From Devosia ginsengisoli (lineage in GTDB: Bacteria; Pseudomonadota; Alphaproteobacteria; Rhizobiales; Devosiaceae): a stretch of DNA of 64,000 nucleotides. The stretch covers positions 3,846,501 to 3,910,500 of the forward strand of contig NZ_CP042304.1 of the NCBI RefSeq assembly GCF_007859655.1, written 5' to 3'. The position numbers and the translations under genes were made by a program. Shown here in pieces: positions 47,257 to 55,505 of the stretch (the stretch's first letter is position 1; each line of letters starts with the position of its first letter). The notes below the pieces were generated by a model. That model worked only from the letters and a program-made list of their open reading frames with translations. It had not been told where the DNA came from and searched no databases.

Positions 47257-47913
47257 GCCTTTTCTCCGGCCGATAGCCCAACGGTGAAGGTCGCTTCTGT
47301 CTTGGCGGTGATCTCCTCGACGCTGACATCCTCGGCCAGCTCGATCAGGACCATGCGGGGCTCGCCGCGCCGCTCCAGCGTAAAGACGCCCAGATCGGTA
47401 ATCACCAGGTCGGCGACGCGCTGGCCGGTCAGCGGCAGCGTGCAGGCCTTGAGCAGCTTGGGCTCGCCCTTGGCCTCATGCTCCATCACGACCACGACGC
47501 GCTTGACGCCGGCGACGAGATCCATGGCGCCGCCCATGCCCTTGACCATCTTGCCGGGGATCATCCAGTTGGCGAGATCGCCATTCTCGGCAACCTGCAT
47601 TGCCCCCAGGATCGACAGGTCGATATGGCCGCCCCGGATCATGCCGAAGCTGTCGGCGCTGGAAAAGAAGCTGGTCTGCGGTAGTTCGGTGATGGTCTGC
47701 TTGCCGGCATTGATCAGGTCGGCATCCTCCTCCCCCTTCAAAGGGAAACGGACCCATGCCCAGCATGCCATTTTCGCTTTGCAGCCGCACATCGATGCCA
47801 TCGGGAATATAGTTGGCCACCAGCGTCGGAATGCCGATGCCGAGATTGACGTAGAAACCGTCCTGCAATTCGCGGGCGGCGCGGGCCGCCATCTGTTCGC
47901 GTGTCCAGCCCAT
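47253..47913 (-). pseudogene. 3-oxoacid CoA-transferase subunit B, broken by one frameshift
   Basis: From ATG 47913: [54 protein letters not shown] with the catalytic Glu in SENG. In the five-base run at 47732-47736 (plus-strand C5) one base is surplus; with four bases the protein continues [33 protein letters not shown] and [19 protein letters not shown]. Repaired length is 219 residues, normal for subunit B of succinyl-CoA:3-ketoacid transferase. Start overlaps the subunit A stop by one base (TGATG). Confidence 0.88.
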
Positions 47914-48629
47914 CAGACTGCCTCCACCAGTGTGCGCGGGCGCACGGTGCGCTGCTCGATATGCTTGGTCGAATTGGGCACATGCACCAGGCGCGACACG
48001 AAGATGCCGGGCGTGTGAATCTGGTCCGGCTCGATCTCGCCGGCCTCGACCAGATGCTCCACCTCGGCCACCGTCACCTTGCCGGCCGTGGCCATCATCG
48101 GATTGAAGTTTCGCGCAGTCTTGCGGTAGACGAGATTGCCTTCGGTATCGCCCTTCCAGGCATGGACGATGGCCACGTCGGCGACAATGCCGCGCTCCAT
48201 GACATAGTGCTCGCCGTCGAATTCGCGGACTTCCTTGCCGTCGGCAATGATGGTGCCCACGCCCGTCTTGGTGAAGAAGGCGGGGATGCCGGCGCCGCCG
48301 GCGCGGATGCGTTCGGCCAGGGTGCCCTGCGGGGTGAATTCCAGCTCCAGGTCACCCGCCAGGAATTGCTGGGCGAACAGCTTGTTCTCCCCGACATAGG
48401 ACGAGACCATTTTGCGGATTTGCCGGGTTTCCAGCAGGATTCCGAGGCCGATGCCATCGACGCCGGCATTGTTGGAAACCACTGTCAAATCCCGCACGCC
48501 GGACAGCTTGATCGCGGCGATGAGTGTTTCGGGAATGCCGCATAGTCCGAAGCCGCCCGACATGATCGTCATCCCGTCGGCCAGCAAGCCAGCCATGGCC
48601 GTTGTCGCGTCTGCATGGACCTTTTGCAA
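47913..48629 (-). CDS. 3-oxoacid CoA-transferase subunit A
   Basis: 238 residues, intact. Subunit A motifs: [16 protein letters not shown] (glycine-rich CoA loop), [17 protein letters not shown], and [23 protein letters not shown] segments with [16 protein letters not shown]. With subunit B it moves CoA from succinyl-CoA (or another donor) to a 3-oxoacid such as acetoacetate or 3-oxoadipate. First gene of the leftward transferase/thiolase operon, divergent from a PAS-LuxR regulator gene 114 bases away. No other beta-ketoadipate genes are seen, so acetoacetate is the simpler guess. Confidence 0.92.
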   Translation of the reverse strand: MQKVHADATTAMAGLLADGMTIMSGGFGLCGIPETLIAAIKLSGVRDLTVVSNNAGVDGIGLGILLETRQIRKMVSSYVGENKLFAQQFLAGDLELEFTPQGTLAERIRAGGAGIPAFFTKTGVGTIIADGKEVREFDGEHYVMERGIVADVAIVHAWKGDTEGNLVYRKTARNFNPMMATAGKVTVAEVEHLVEAGEIEPDQIHTPGIFVSRLVHVPNSTKHIEQRTVRPRTLVEAV

Positions 48630-48743
48630 AGCTCGTCCTCCCTGCGCTTTCGCTGATATTGGCCCGTCCTGCTTGTCGCAGTGGCGCCGTTGGAGAGAGG
48701 TTAGGTCTTGCCCGCGCGGCTCGGTTAGTCGTATTTATACCCT

Positions 48744-49337
48744 ATGGATGCAGCTCTCCCCGCAGGCCCGGATCGCCCGTCCCGGCGCTACACATTGGGA
48801 GAAATTCCGGTGCCCATGGTGTTTGCGACCCATCGCATCATCCGCGATTGCAATGCCGAATTCGCTGCGCTGTTCGGCTTCCTGCGCCAGGATCTGATCG
48901 ATCAGAGCTTTTCTCGGCTCTACCCCGAACTGGCCGATTTCGTCCGCACCGGCCAGATGTGGCGCAGCAACCTGCCGGGCGGGCAGGTCTATTACGATGA
49001 GCGGATCATGGTGGGGGCGGGTGGCCAGCGGTTCTGGTGCCGGGTAAATGGCCGCTCCCGCAACGATGTCGATCCCTTTGCCGAGGCGCTTTACTGTTTC
49101 GAGCCGATGAGCCGGTCCGTCATTGACGCCACCATGACCGGCCGCCAGCGACAAATCCTGGCCCTGGTGGCGCAGGGCAAGACCAATGCTGCCATTGCCA
49201 TTGAAATCGGTCTCAGCAAGCGAACCGTCGAGGCGCACCGACTGCGGATGATGCGGTCCCTCGGTGTTCGCAACGCTGCCGAACTGGCAGCATGGTTTTC
49301 GGCATCGCATGACACCGGACCAGGCCAGCCGGGATGA
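48744..49337 (+). CDS. PAS-domain LuxR-type transcriptional regulator
   Basis: 197 residues. An N-terminal PAS-like domain (about 20-120; VPMVFATHRIIRDCNAEFAALFGF) is followed by a C-terminal LuxR/FixJ helix-turn-helix, TGRQRQILALVAQGKTNAAIAIEIGLSKRTVEAHR in two segments, with the typical dimerisation Val/Leu positions. There is no receiver domain or autoinducer-binding domain. Divergent from the CoA-transferase operon, which it probably activates in response to a small ligand; similar PAS-LuxR genes often neighbour 3-oxoacid CoA-transferase genes in alphaproteobacteria (my recollection, not tested here). Confidence 0.8.
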   Translation: MDAALPAGPDRPSRRYTLGEIPVPMVFATHRIIRDCNAEFAALFGFLRQDLIDQSFSRLYPELADFVRTGQMWRSNLPGGQVYYDERIMVGAGGQRFWCRVNGRSRNDVDPFAEALYCFEPMSRSVIDATMTGRQRQILALVAQGKTNAAIAIEIGLSKRTVEAHRLRMMRSLGVRNAAELAAWFSASHDTGPGQPG

Positions 49338-49350
49338 GTTGCGGCAGGCT

Positions 49351-50433
49351 TTATTTCAGTTCGACCACGCGCCCTTCGTTGATCGATTGTTCCGCGGCCA
49401 GAACGATTTCGAGGCTGTTGACGGCCGCGTCCATGGCGTCATCAAGGTCGATATCCTCGCGGATGGCGCGCAGGAACAGCGCCTGCTCGCGGTCGCATAA
49501 TTCCTGATGCGTCGGCTCGTCCTCGGTCGAGATGAAGTCGTCCGGCTTGACGAAATTCTTGTCCGGCCCGACCTCGGCATGATGGTAGCGCAGCATGTCG
49601 GTCTTGGTGTGCCGGTCGATATCGGCCGAGTCCGTCACCTCGGTGAGCTTGTCCTTGCCTTCCGACGATGCGGGCACCATCGACACCGCGCCATTGGGGC
49701 CGATCACGTCTTTGACGAAATAGGCCGTCTCGCTCATCATCGGTCCCCAGCCGGCCTCGTACCAGCCCACCGAACCATCGTCGAAGGTGACATGCAGGTG
49801 CCCGTAATTGGGCTTGTCGGCTGCCTCCCAGAGCTTGGCGCCGATGCCGTGGACGCGGGCCGGCCTCGCCCCGGTCATCTGGCACATGACGTCGACATAG
49901 TGGACGCCACAATCGACGATCGGGATCAGCGAATCCATCAGGTTCTTGTGGCCGGTCCAGGCCGGGCCGTTGCTCTGCTGGTTGAGGTTCATTCGCATGA
50001 CCAGTGGTTTGCCCAGTGTCTTGCTCAGTTCGATGAACTTGATCCAGCTCGGGTGGACCCGCAGGATATACCCCAGCACCAGCTTACGATTGGTTCGACG
50101 CGCCGTCGCCACGACTTTCCGCGCATCCGCAATCGTAGTGGCAATCGGCTTTTCCATGAACACATGCGCCCCCGCCTCCATCGCCCTGATGGCATAGTCG
50201 GCATGGGTGTCGGGCCAGGAATTGATGGAGACGGCGTCCGGCTTCGTGGCGGCCATGGCGCCGTCAAAATCCTCGAACAGGGGATAGCCCTGCAACTCGT
50301 CCGGGATGGTGGCGGATTGGATCGACCGGCTCATCAACCCGACGATTTCGAAGCCCGGATTGCGGTGATAGGAAATGGCATGCGAGCGCCCCATATTCCC
50401 CAGGCCAACGACAAGAATTCTCACGGGGTTCAT
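49351..50433 (-). CDS. Gfo/Idh/MocA-family NAD(P)-dependent dehydrogenase
   Basis: 360 residues from ATG 50433 with AGGAG eight bases upstream; a longer in-frame extension is non-coding. N-terminal Rossmann fold VGLGNMGRSHAISYHRN, the family EKP motif in VFMEKPIATT, and the C-terminal substrate domain with DSLIPIVDCGVHYVDVMCQM (the His acts in catalysis in relatives). Likely oxidises or reduces a sugar, inositol or sugar acid. Divergent from the RpiR gene, so probably co-regulated with the rightward operon. Confidence 0.87.
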   Translation of the reverse strand: MNPVRILVVGLGNMGRSHAISYHRNPGFEIVGLMSRSIQSATIPDELQGYPLFEDFDGAMAATKPDAVSINSWPDTHADYAIRAMEAGAHVFMEKPIATTIADARKVVATARRTNRKLVLGYILRVHPSWIKFIELSKTLGKPLVMRMNLNQQSNGPAWTGHKNLMDSLIPIVDCGVHYVDVMCQMTGARPARVHGIGAKLWEAADKPNYGHLHVTFDDGSVGWYEAGWGPMMSETAYFVKDVIGPNGAVSMVPASSEGKDKLTEVTDSADIDRHTKTDMLRYHHAEVGPDKNFVKPDDFISTEDEPTHQELCDREQALFLRAIREDIDLDDAMDAAVNSLEIVLAAEQSINEGRVVELK

Positions 50434-50571
50434 GTCGATTTCTCCTATTTTGCACGCTACGAGACCATGCAGGACGGGTGAGGGCAAGTCATGTTGCTCG
50501 GCTTGCCGACCCGGCAGCGGACATGCAAGCATCGGCTCCCGCCGACCAGGCCAGGGGAGCAGAGCCGAACC

Positions 50572-51474
50572 ATGAGCGCCAGCGCGCCGCGCCCGCCGAT
50601 CAGGGACTATGAGAGCCTGTGTGCCGTGCTCGCCGAGCGGCAGGATTCGCTCAGCCGGCGGCTCGGACAGGTCGCGCGGTTCTTCCTCAACCATCCTGAA
50701 GAGGTGGCGATCAGTACGCTGGTGACCCTGGCCGACCACGCCCAGGTGCCGCCGGCGACCATTACGCGCTTTGCCAAGGAGCTCGGCTTTGTCGGCTTTG
50801 CCGACCTGCAGGCCGTGTTTCGCGAACGGCTGGTCGGGCCGCGGCTGCCCTATGCCGACCGCGTCACCAAGCTGCGCACCGGCGAGATCGGTGATGCCGA
50901 TCTCAACGATTCCGATCGGGTGTTCGAAGGCTTCGTGCAGGCGGCCGTCAATTCGCTGGTCCGCATCGAGGAGAGCCTCGATCGCGACGAACTGGCGGCT
51001 TTTGTCGATGCCCTGGCCGCCTGCGACGTGGTGCATGTGGCGGCAGCGCGCGGCGCCTTCAGCATAGGGGCGTATTCCGTCTACGGCCTCGCCAATATCG
51101 GCAAGCGCGCCCATCTGGTGGACAATCTCGGCGCCATGCGGCGCGAACAGATCGGCGCGATGGGCCAGAACGACGTGCTACTGGTCGTCACCTTTGATGA
51201 CTATACGCCCGAAACCGTCGAGGCGGCGCGCCTGGCTGCCGAGCACGGGCACACCGTGCTGGCGATTACGGACAATGAGCTCAGCCCGGTCGTCGGCCCG
51301 GCCAGCCATGTCCTCTATGTCACCGAGGCCAGGCTGGGGCATTTCCGCTCGCAAGTGCCGGCTCTGGTCGTGTGCCAGGCCATCATTGTCAGCCTCGGGC
51401 GGCGGTTGCGCGCGAAACAATCGGCATCCACCAAAATGAAATCAAAAAACCAAAAATCGAAAAACGAAAAATAG
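50572..51474 (+). CDS. RpiR-family transcriptional regulator (HTH plus SIS domain)
   Basis: 300 residues from ATG 50572. N-terminal RpiR helix-turn-helix (LGQVARFFLNHPEEVAIS, TLADHAQVPPATITRFAKEL) and C-terminal SIS sugar-phosphate-binding domain (AACDVVHVAAARGAFSIGA, LLVVTFDDYTPETVEAA). The usual GxG/S-S loop of SIS domains is modified. Oddly the last 13 residues are Lys/Asn/Ser-rich (TKMKSKNQKSKNEK) and are encoded by an A-rich stretch (51431-51473) unlike the rest of the window. Probably controls the downstream SDR/Gfo/isomerase/ABC operon. Confidence 0.88.
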   Translation: MSASAPRPPIRDYESLCAVLAERQDSLSRRLGQVARFFLNHPEEVAISTLVTLADHAQVPPATITRFAKELGFVGFADLQAVFRERLVGPRLPYADRVTKLRTGEIGDADLNDSDRVFEGFVQAAVNSLVRIEESLDRDELAAFVDALAACDVVHVAAARGAFSIGAYSVYGLANIGKRAHLVDNLGAMRREQIGAMGQNDVLLVVTFDDYTPETVEAARLAAEHGHTVLAITDNELSPVVGPASHVLYVTEARLGHFRSQVPALVVCQAIIVSLGRRLRAKQSASTKMKSKNQKSKNEK

Positions 51475-51526
51475 ATTGCAAGAGCCTCGGTCCTCGGCGA
51501 TGGTGGGGCTCGGGGGGGATATCGGC

Positions 51527-52249
51527 ATGCAGGCCAGGTTCGATTTTTCCGGAGCATCCGTGCTGGTTATCGGCGCCAGCCGGGCCGGCATCGGCGCTGC
51601 CATCGCCCGCTCATTCCAGGCGGCCGGCGCCGATGTGACGATTACCGGCGTCGAGGACCAGCCGGCCGAGGAGGATCGCGCGCGCTTCCGTTATGCGCGG
51701 CTCGACGTCACCGATAGCGAAGCCGTTCGCGCCCTGGGCCAGTCGATCGACCGGCTTGACGTGCTCGTCAACTGCGCCGCCATCACCGCCCGCGGCGAGG
51801 AGATGGAGCCGAGCTTTTTCGAGAAGGTTGTCAACGTCAACCTGCACGGCACCTTCCGCACCGCCGAGACCTTTCATCCGCATCTGAAGGCGCGGGGCGG
51901 CAATATCGTCAATATCGCCTCGATGTATGCCCGCTTCGGCAGCCCGCGAAATCCGGCCTATGGCGCCAGCAAGGCGGCGGTCGAGCAGTTGACCAAGTCG
52001 CTCGCCATTGCCTGGGCGCCCGATGGCATCAGGGTCAACGCGGTGGCGCCCGGCTTCATCGTCACCGAGCAGTCCGCTCGCAGTCGCACCGACCCGGTCC
52101 ATGTGGCCAATGTCAATGCACGCACCCCGCTAGGCCGCTGGGGGCAGCCGGACGATATTGCCGGCGTGGTGCTGTTTCTGGCGTCGCAGGCTTCGGCCTT
52201 TATCACTGGCGCCTGCATGCCGGTGGATGGGGGATATTCGGTCGTTTAA
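51527..52249 (+). CDS. Short-chain dehydrogenase/reductase
   Basis: About 240 residues from ATG 51527; GGGGGGG lies 8 bases upstream, and an earlier ATG at 51500 is possible. Cofactor motif VIGASRAGIGAAIA (family TGxxxGxG), NCAA, catalytic Ser in NIASMYARFG and the YGASK Tyr/Lys pair; C-terminal ITGACMPVDGGYSV is the standard SDR ending. Probably oxidises a polyol, sugar or sugar acid. It follows the RpiR gene by about 50 bases. Confidence 0.88.
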   Translation: MQARFDFSGASVLVIGASRAGIGAAIARSFQAAGADVTITGVEDQPAEEDRARFRYARLDVTDSEAVRALGQSIDRLDVLVNCAAITARGEEMEPSFFEKVVNVNLHGTFRTAETFHPHLKARGGNIVNIASMYARFGSPRNPAYGASKAAVEQLTKSLAIAWAPDGIRVNAVAPGFIVTEQSARSRTDPVHVANVNARTPLGRWGQPDDIAGVVLFLASQASAFITGACMPVDGGYSVV

Positions 52250-52293
52250 CTTATCCTGGGCGGAAGAGGAGCCGCCCGGTCTTGGGAGGGAGC

Positions 52294-53454
52294 ATGAACG
52301 GGTTCAGCGATCTGGGCGTTGCCGTCATTGGAACGGGCTTCATCGGCACGGTCCATATCGGTGCATTGCGCCGCCTTGGCATGCATATTACCGGCGTGCT
52401 GGGGTCGAATGCGGCCCGTGGCGCCGAACGTGCCGCCGCTCTGGGCGTGCCACGCGCTTACGACTCGCTGGACCAGTTGTTGGTCGACCCGGCGGTCGAT
52501 GCGGTGCATGTCACCTCGCCCAACCATGCACACTACGCCCAGGTCAAGGCGATCCTGGCGGCGGGCAAGCATGTGATCTGCGAAAAGCCGCTGGCCATGA
52601 CGTCAGCTGAATCGGCGGAAATGGTCGAACTGGCACGCGCCAGCGGCCGCGTCGCTGCCGTTTGCTACAACACCCGCTTCTACCCGCTCAATCAGCAGGC
52701 GCGCGGCATGGTCGCTGCGGGCGATCTGGGCGATATCCGCCTCGTCACCGGGCATTATCACCAGGACTGGCTGGCCCGGGCGAGTGACTGGAACTGGCGG
52801 CTGGAAACCGATGAAGGCGGCACCTTGCGCTCCGTTGCCGATATCGGCACGCACTGGATCGACCTTGTCAGTTTCATCGCCGGAGCGCGACCGACGGCGA
52901 TCCTGGCCGAGCTCGCCACCTTCATTCCCGAACGCCAGCGTCCGCTCGGACCGGTCGAGACCTTTGCCAAGGCCGGTGGCCAGGCCAGCGAGGCCCGCCA
53001 TATCGAAACCGACGACGCCGCGCTGATCCTTCTGCGTTTCGCCAATGGCGCGCGCGGTTCGATCACCACCAGCCAGGTCAGCCATGGCCGCAAGAATGCA
53101 ATGAATTGGGAAATCTCCGGCGCCGACGGTTCCGCTGCGTGGGATTCCGAGCATCCCGATCACCTATGGCTCGGCCATCGCGAGGTGCCCAATCAGGTCC
53201 TGCAACGCGATCCGGGCCTGATGAACGCCCTGGGCAGCGCTGCAGCCAGCCTGCCCGGCGGTCATGTCGAAGGCTTTGCCGATACGTTCTTTTCCCTGTT
53301 CCGCGCCGTCTACACCGACATACTGGCCGGCCGGCGCTCCGAACAGGCAAATTACGCCAGCTTCGAAGATGGCCACTATGAGATGCTGTTCTGCGATGCT
53401 GTAATCAGGAGCGCCAGGGAAGGCGGCTGGGTCGATGTGGGAGGACAAGGATGA
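52294..53454 (+). CDS. Gfo/Idh/MocA-family oxidoreductase
   Basis: 386 residues, ATG 52294 with GGGAGGG just upstream. Rossmann motif VIGTGFIGTVHIGAL, EKP motif in VICEKPLAMT, and the catalytic-domain segment GTLRSVADIGTHWIDLVSF carrying the conserved Asp/His pair. Second dehydrogenase of this type in the locus (the other is at 49351-50433); the two probably act on successive or alternative substrates. Its stop overlaps the isomerase start by four bases. Confidence 0.9.
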   Translation: MNGFSDLGVAVIGTGFIGTVHIGALRRLGMHITGVLGSNAARGAERAAALGVPRAYDSLDQLLVDPAVDAVHVTSPNHAHYAQVKAILAAGKHVICEKPLAMTSAESAEMVELARASGRVAAVCYNTRFYPLNQQARGMVAAGDLGDIRLVTGHYHQDWLARASDWNWRLETDEGGTLRSVADIGTHWIDLVSFIAGARPTAILAELATFIPERQRPLGPVETFAKAGGQASEARHIETDDAALILLRFANGARGSITTSQVSHGRKNAMNWEISGADGSAAWDSEHPDHLWLGHREVPNQVLQRDPGLMNALGSAAASLPGGHVEGFADTFFSLFRAVYTDILAGRRSEQANYASFEDGHYEMLFCDAVIRSAREGGWVDVGGQG

Positions 53455-54365
53455 AGCTGGGATTTCTGACGGCTCCGTTTGCCGATACCGATCTGATGAC
53501 GGTGGCCGGTTGGGCCGCGGCCAACGGCTTTTCGGCGCTGGAAATCGCCTGCTGGCCCCGCTCGGGCGGTGAAACGCGGCGCTATGCCGGCACGTCGCAT
53601 ATCGATGTCGACGGCCTTTCCGCCGGCCAGGCCGCCGAGATCGTCGCGGCACTGACGGCCAGGGGCATAACCATTTCCGGCCTGGGCTATTATCCCAATC
53701 CCCTGCATGAAGATGCAGCCCACCGGGACGCGGTAATCGGCCACCTCAGGAAGGTCATCACCGCCGCCGGCCTGTTGGGCGTGCCTGTGGTCAATACCTT
53801 CATGGGCGGGGACCGTCGGCTCAATGTCGAGGAAAACTGGGTACGCGCCAAGGACATCTTCACGCGGGTCGTGGCCCATGCCCGCGATGCCGGTGTGACG
53901 TTGGCCTTCGAGAATTGTCCGATGATCTTCAGCCATGACGAATGGCCCGGCGGGCACAATATCGCTTATTCGCCCAAAATCTGGCGGCGCATTTTCGACA
54001 CCTGGGGCGAGGGGGTCGGCATGAATTACGACCCGTCTCACCTGGTCTGGCAGATGATCGACCAGCCACGCTTCATCCGCGAATTCGGCCCGAAAATGGT
54101 CCATGTCCATGCCAAGGATGTGATGATCGACCATGACGGGCTCTACGAAAACGGTATCATGTCGGTCGGTATCGGCTGGCAGGTGCCGCGCATGCCGGGC
54201 CTCGGCGATATCGACTGGGCCCGGTTCTTCTCCGGCCTCTACCATGCGGGCTACGATGGACCTGTCATCATCGAGCACGAGGACCGCAATTTCGAGGGAA
54301 GTGACGACAAGCTCAAGCGAGGCTTTCTGCTGGCTCGCGACGTGCTCAATCCATACGTGAAGTAA
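53451..54365 (+). CDS. Sugar phosphate isomerase/epimerase (xylose-isomerase-like TIM barrel)
   Basis: 304 residues. AP_endonuc_2/IolE-type TIM barrel with metal-binding residues visible in TLAFENCPMIFSH (Glu), NYDPSHLVWQ (Asp/His), MVHVHAKDV (His) and VIIEHEDRNFEGSD (Glu/His). Such proteins isomerise, epimerise or dehydrate sugars, keto-sugars and inosose derivatives. Translationally coupled to the upstream Gfo/Idh enzyme, a common pairing in inositol-like and rare-sugar pathways. Confidence 0.88.
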   Translation: MKLGFLTAPFADTDLMTVAGWAAANGFSALEIACWPRSGGETRRYAGTSHIDVDGLSAGQAAEIVAALTARGITISGLGYYPNPLHEDAAHRDAVIGHLRKVITAAGLLGVPVVNTFMGGDRRLNVEENWVRAKDIFTRVVAHARDAGVTLAFENCPMIFSHDEWPGGHNIAYSPKIWRRIFDTWGEGVGMNYDPSHLVWQMIDQPRFIREFGPKMVHVHAKDVMIDHDGLYENGIMSVGIGWQVPRMPGLGDIDWARFFSGLYHAGYDGPVIIEHEDRNFEGSDDKLKRGFLLARDVLNPYVK

Positions 54366-54411
54366 CCAAAAGAATATGCAAGGATAACCACAGTCTCAAG
54401 GGAGGACTAAT

Positions 54412-55437
54412 ATGAACAAGCTGCTCGTGACCGCCAGCGCGGTCTCCATTTTTGTCGGGCTCGGCGGCATTGCCGCGGCGCAGGAATATACGATCGGTGT
54501 CTCCAATACCGTGCAGGGCAATGGCTGGCGCGAGGAAATGATCTGCGCGATCAAGGCGCAGGCTCTCGATTCCGGCCTGGTGTCGTCGCTCAATATCGCC
54601 CACCGCAATACTGACGCTGCCGGCCAGCTCGAAGACATCCGCAACCTGATCCAGGCCGGCGTCGACGCCATCGTCGTCAACCCGGCCAATCCCGAAGGCA
54701 TCAATGCGGCCGTCAAGGAAGCGACCGATGCCGGCATCATTGTCGTTGCGGTCGATCAGGCCGTCACCGAGCCGTCCGCCTATGTCCTGTCGAACAATCA
54801 GGAAGAATACGGCTATCTCGGCGCCAAGTGGCTGTTCGAGCAGATCGGCGGCGAGGGCAGCGTGGTTTACATGCGCGGCGCCGCCGGCGCTTCTGCCGAT
54901 GACGATCGCGACAAAGGCTTCAAGCGCGCTTTGGCCGAATTCCCGGGCGTGAAAGTGGCCCAGGAAGTGTTCACCGGCTGGCAGCAGGACCAGGGCAAGC
55001 AGCAGATACTGGATTATCTGGCGACCGGCATTCCGTTTGACGGCGTGTGGACCTCGGGTATCGACAACGTCATCGTCGACGCCTTCGTCGAATCCGATGC
55101 ACCGCTGGTACCGATCGTCGGTGCCGACAATGCCGGCTTCGTCGGTCAGCTTGCCAGCGTCGACGGTCTCGTCGGCGCCGCGGTGACCAATCCGGGCTCG
55201 ATCGGTGGTGCCGGCGTGACGCTGGCCCTGCAGATTCTCGAAGGCAACGCGCCGGCTGACAAGACCGTGCTGGTGGCGCCCGAGCTCTGGGACAACGTTT
55301 CGGATGAAGGCAAGGCCAAGATCGCCGAGGCGCAGAATCCGAACCTCGATCCTGAATGGCCGGTGAGCGTTTCGATCCCGGACTTCACCACCTACACGAC
55401 CGAAGAAATCATCGCCTGCAAGGGTCCCGGCGAGTGA
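54412..55437 (+). CDS. Ribose-type sugar ABC transporter substrate-binding protein (family 2)
   Basis: 341 residues, strong GGGAGG ahead of ATG 54412. Signal peptide MNKLLVTASAVSIFVGLGG cleaved near AAAQ. Peripla_BP_4 features: YTIGVSNTVQGNGWREEM, QAGVDAIVVNPANPEGIN, VSNN-like YVLSNNQEEYGYLGAKWLFEQ, WTSGIDN. It binds a monosaccharide or polyol for the RbsA/RbsC-type components encoded downstream. A strong hairpin (55447-55470) follows. Confidence 0.9.
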   Translation: MNKLLVTASAVSIFVGLGGIAAAQEYTIGVSNTVQGNGWREEMICAIKAQALDSGLVSSLNIAHRNTDAAGQLEDIRNLIQAGVDAIVVNPANPEGINAAVKEATDAGIIVVAVDQAVTEPSAYVLSNNQEEYGYLGAKWLFEQIGGEGSVVYMRGAAGASADDDRDKGFKRALAEFPGVKVAQEVFTGWQQDQGKQQILDYLATGIPFDGVWTSGIDNVIVDAFVESDAPLVPIVGADNAGFVGQLASVDGLVGAAVTNPGSIGGAGVTLALQILEGNAPADKTVLVAPELWDNVSDEGKAKIAEAQNPNLDPEWPVSVSIPDFTTYTTEEIIACKGPGE

Positions 55438-55446
55438 TTTGAACCT

Positions 55447-55470
55447 GTCCCCGGCCGCAGGGCCGGGGAC
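55447..55470 (+). promoter_or_regulatory. Intercistronic hairpin after the ribose-type binding-protein gene
   Basis: Perfect 10-bp stem GTCCCCGGCC (55447-55456) / GGCCGGGGAC (55461-55470) with a GCAG tetraloop and no T-tract. Likely mRNA 3'-protection or partial termination. Confidence 0.7.
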
Positions 55471-55505
55471 GTCTCCCGATCAGGCAAGGGCAAGGTGTCG
55501 TCGGC

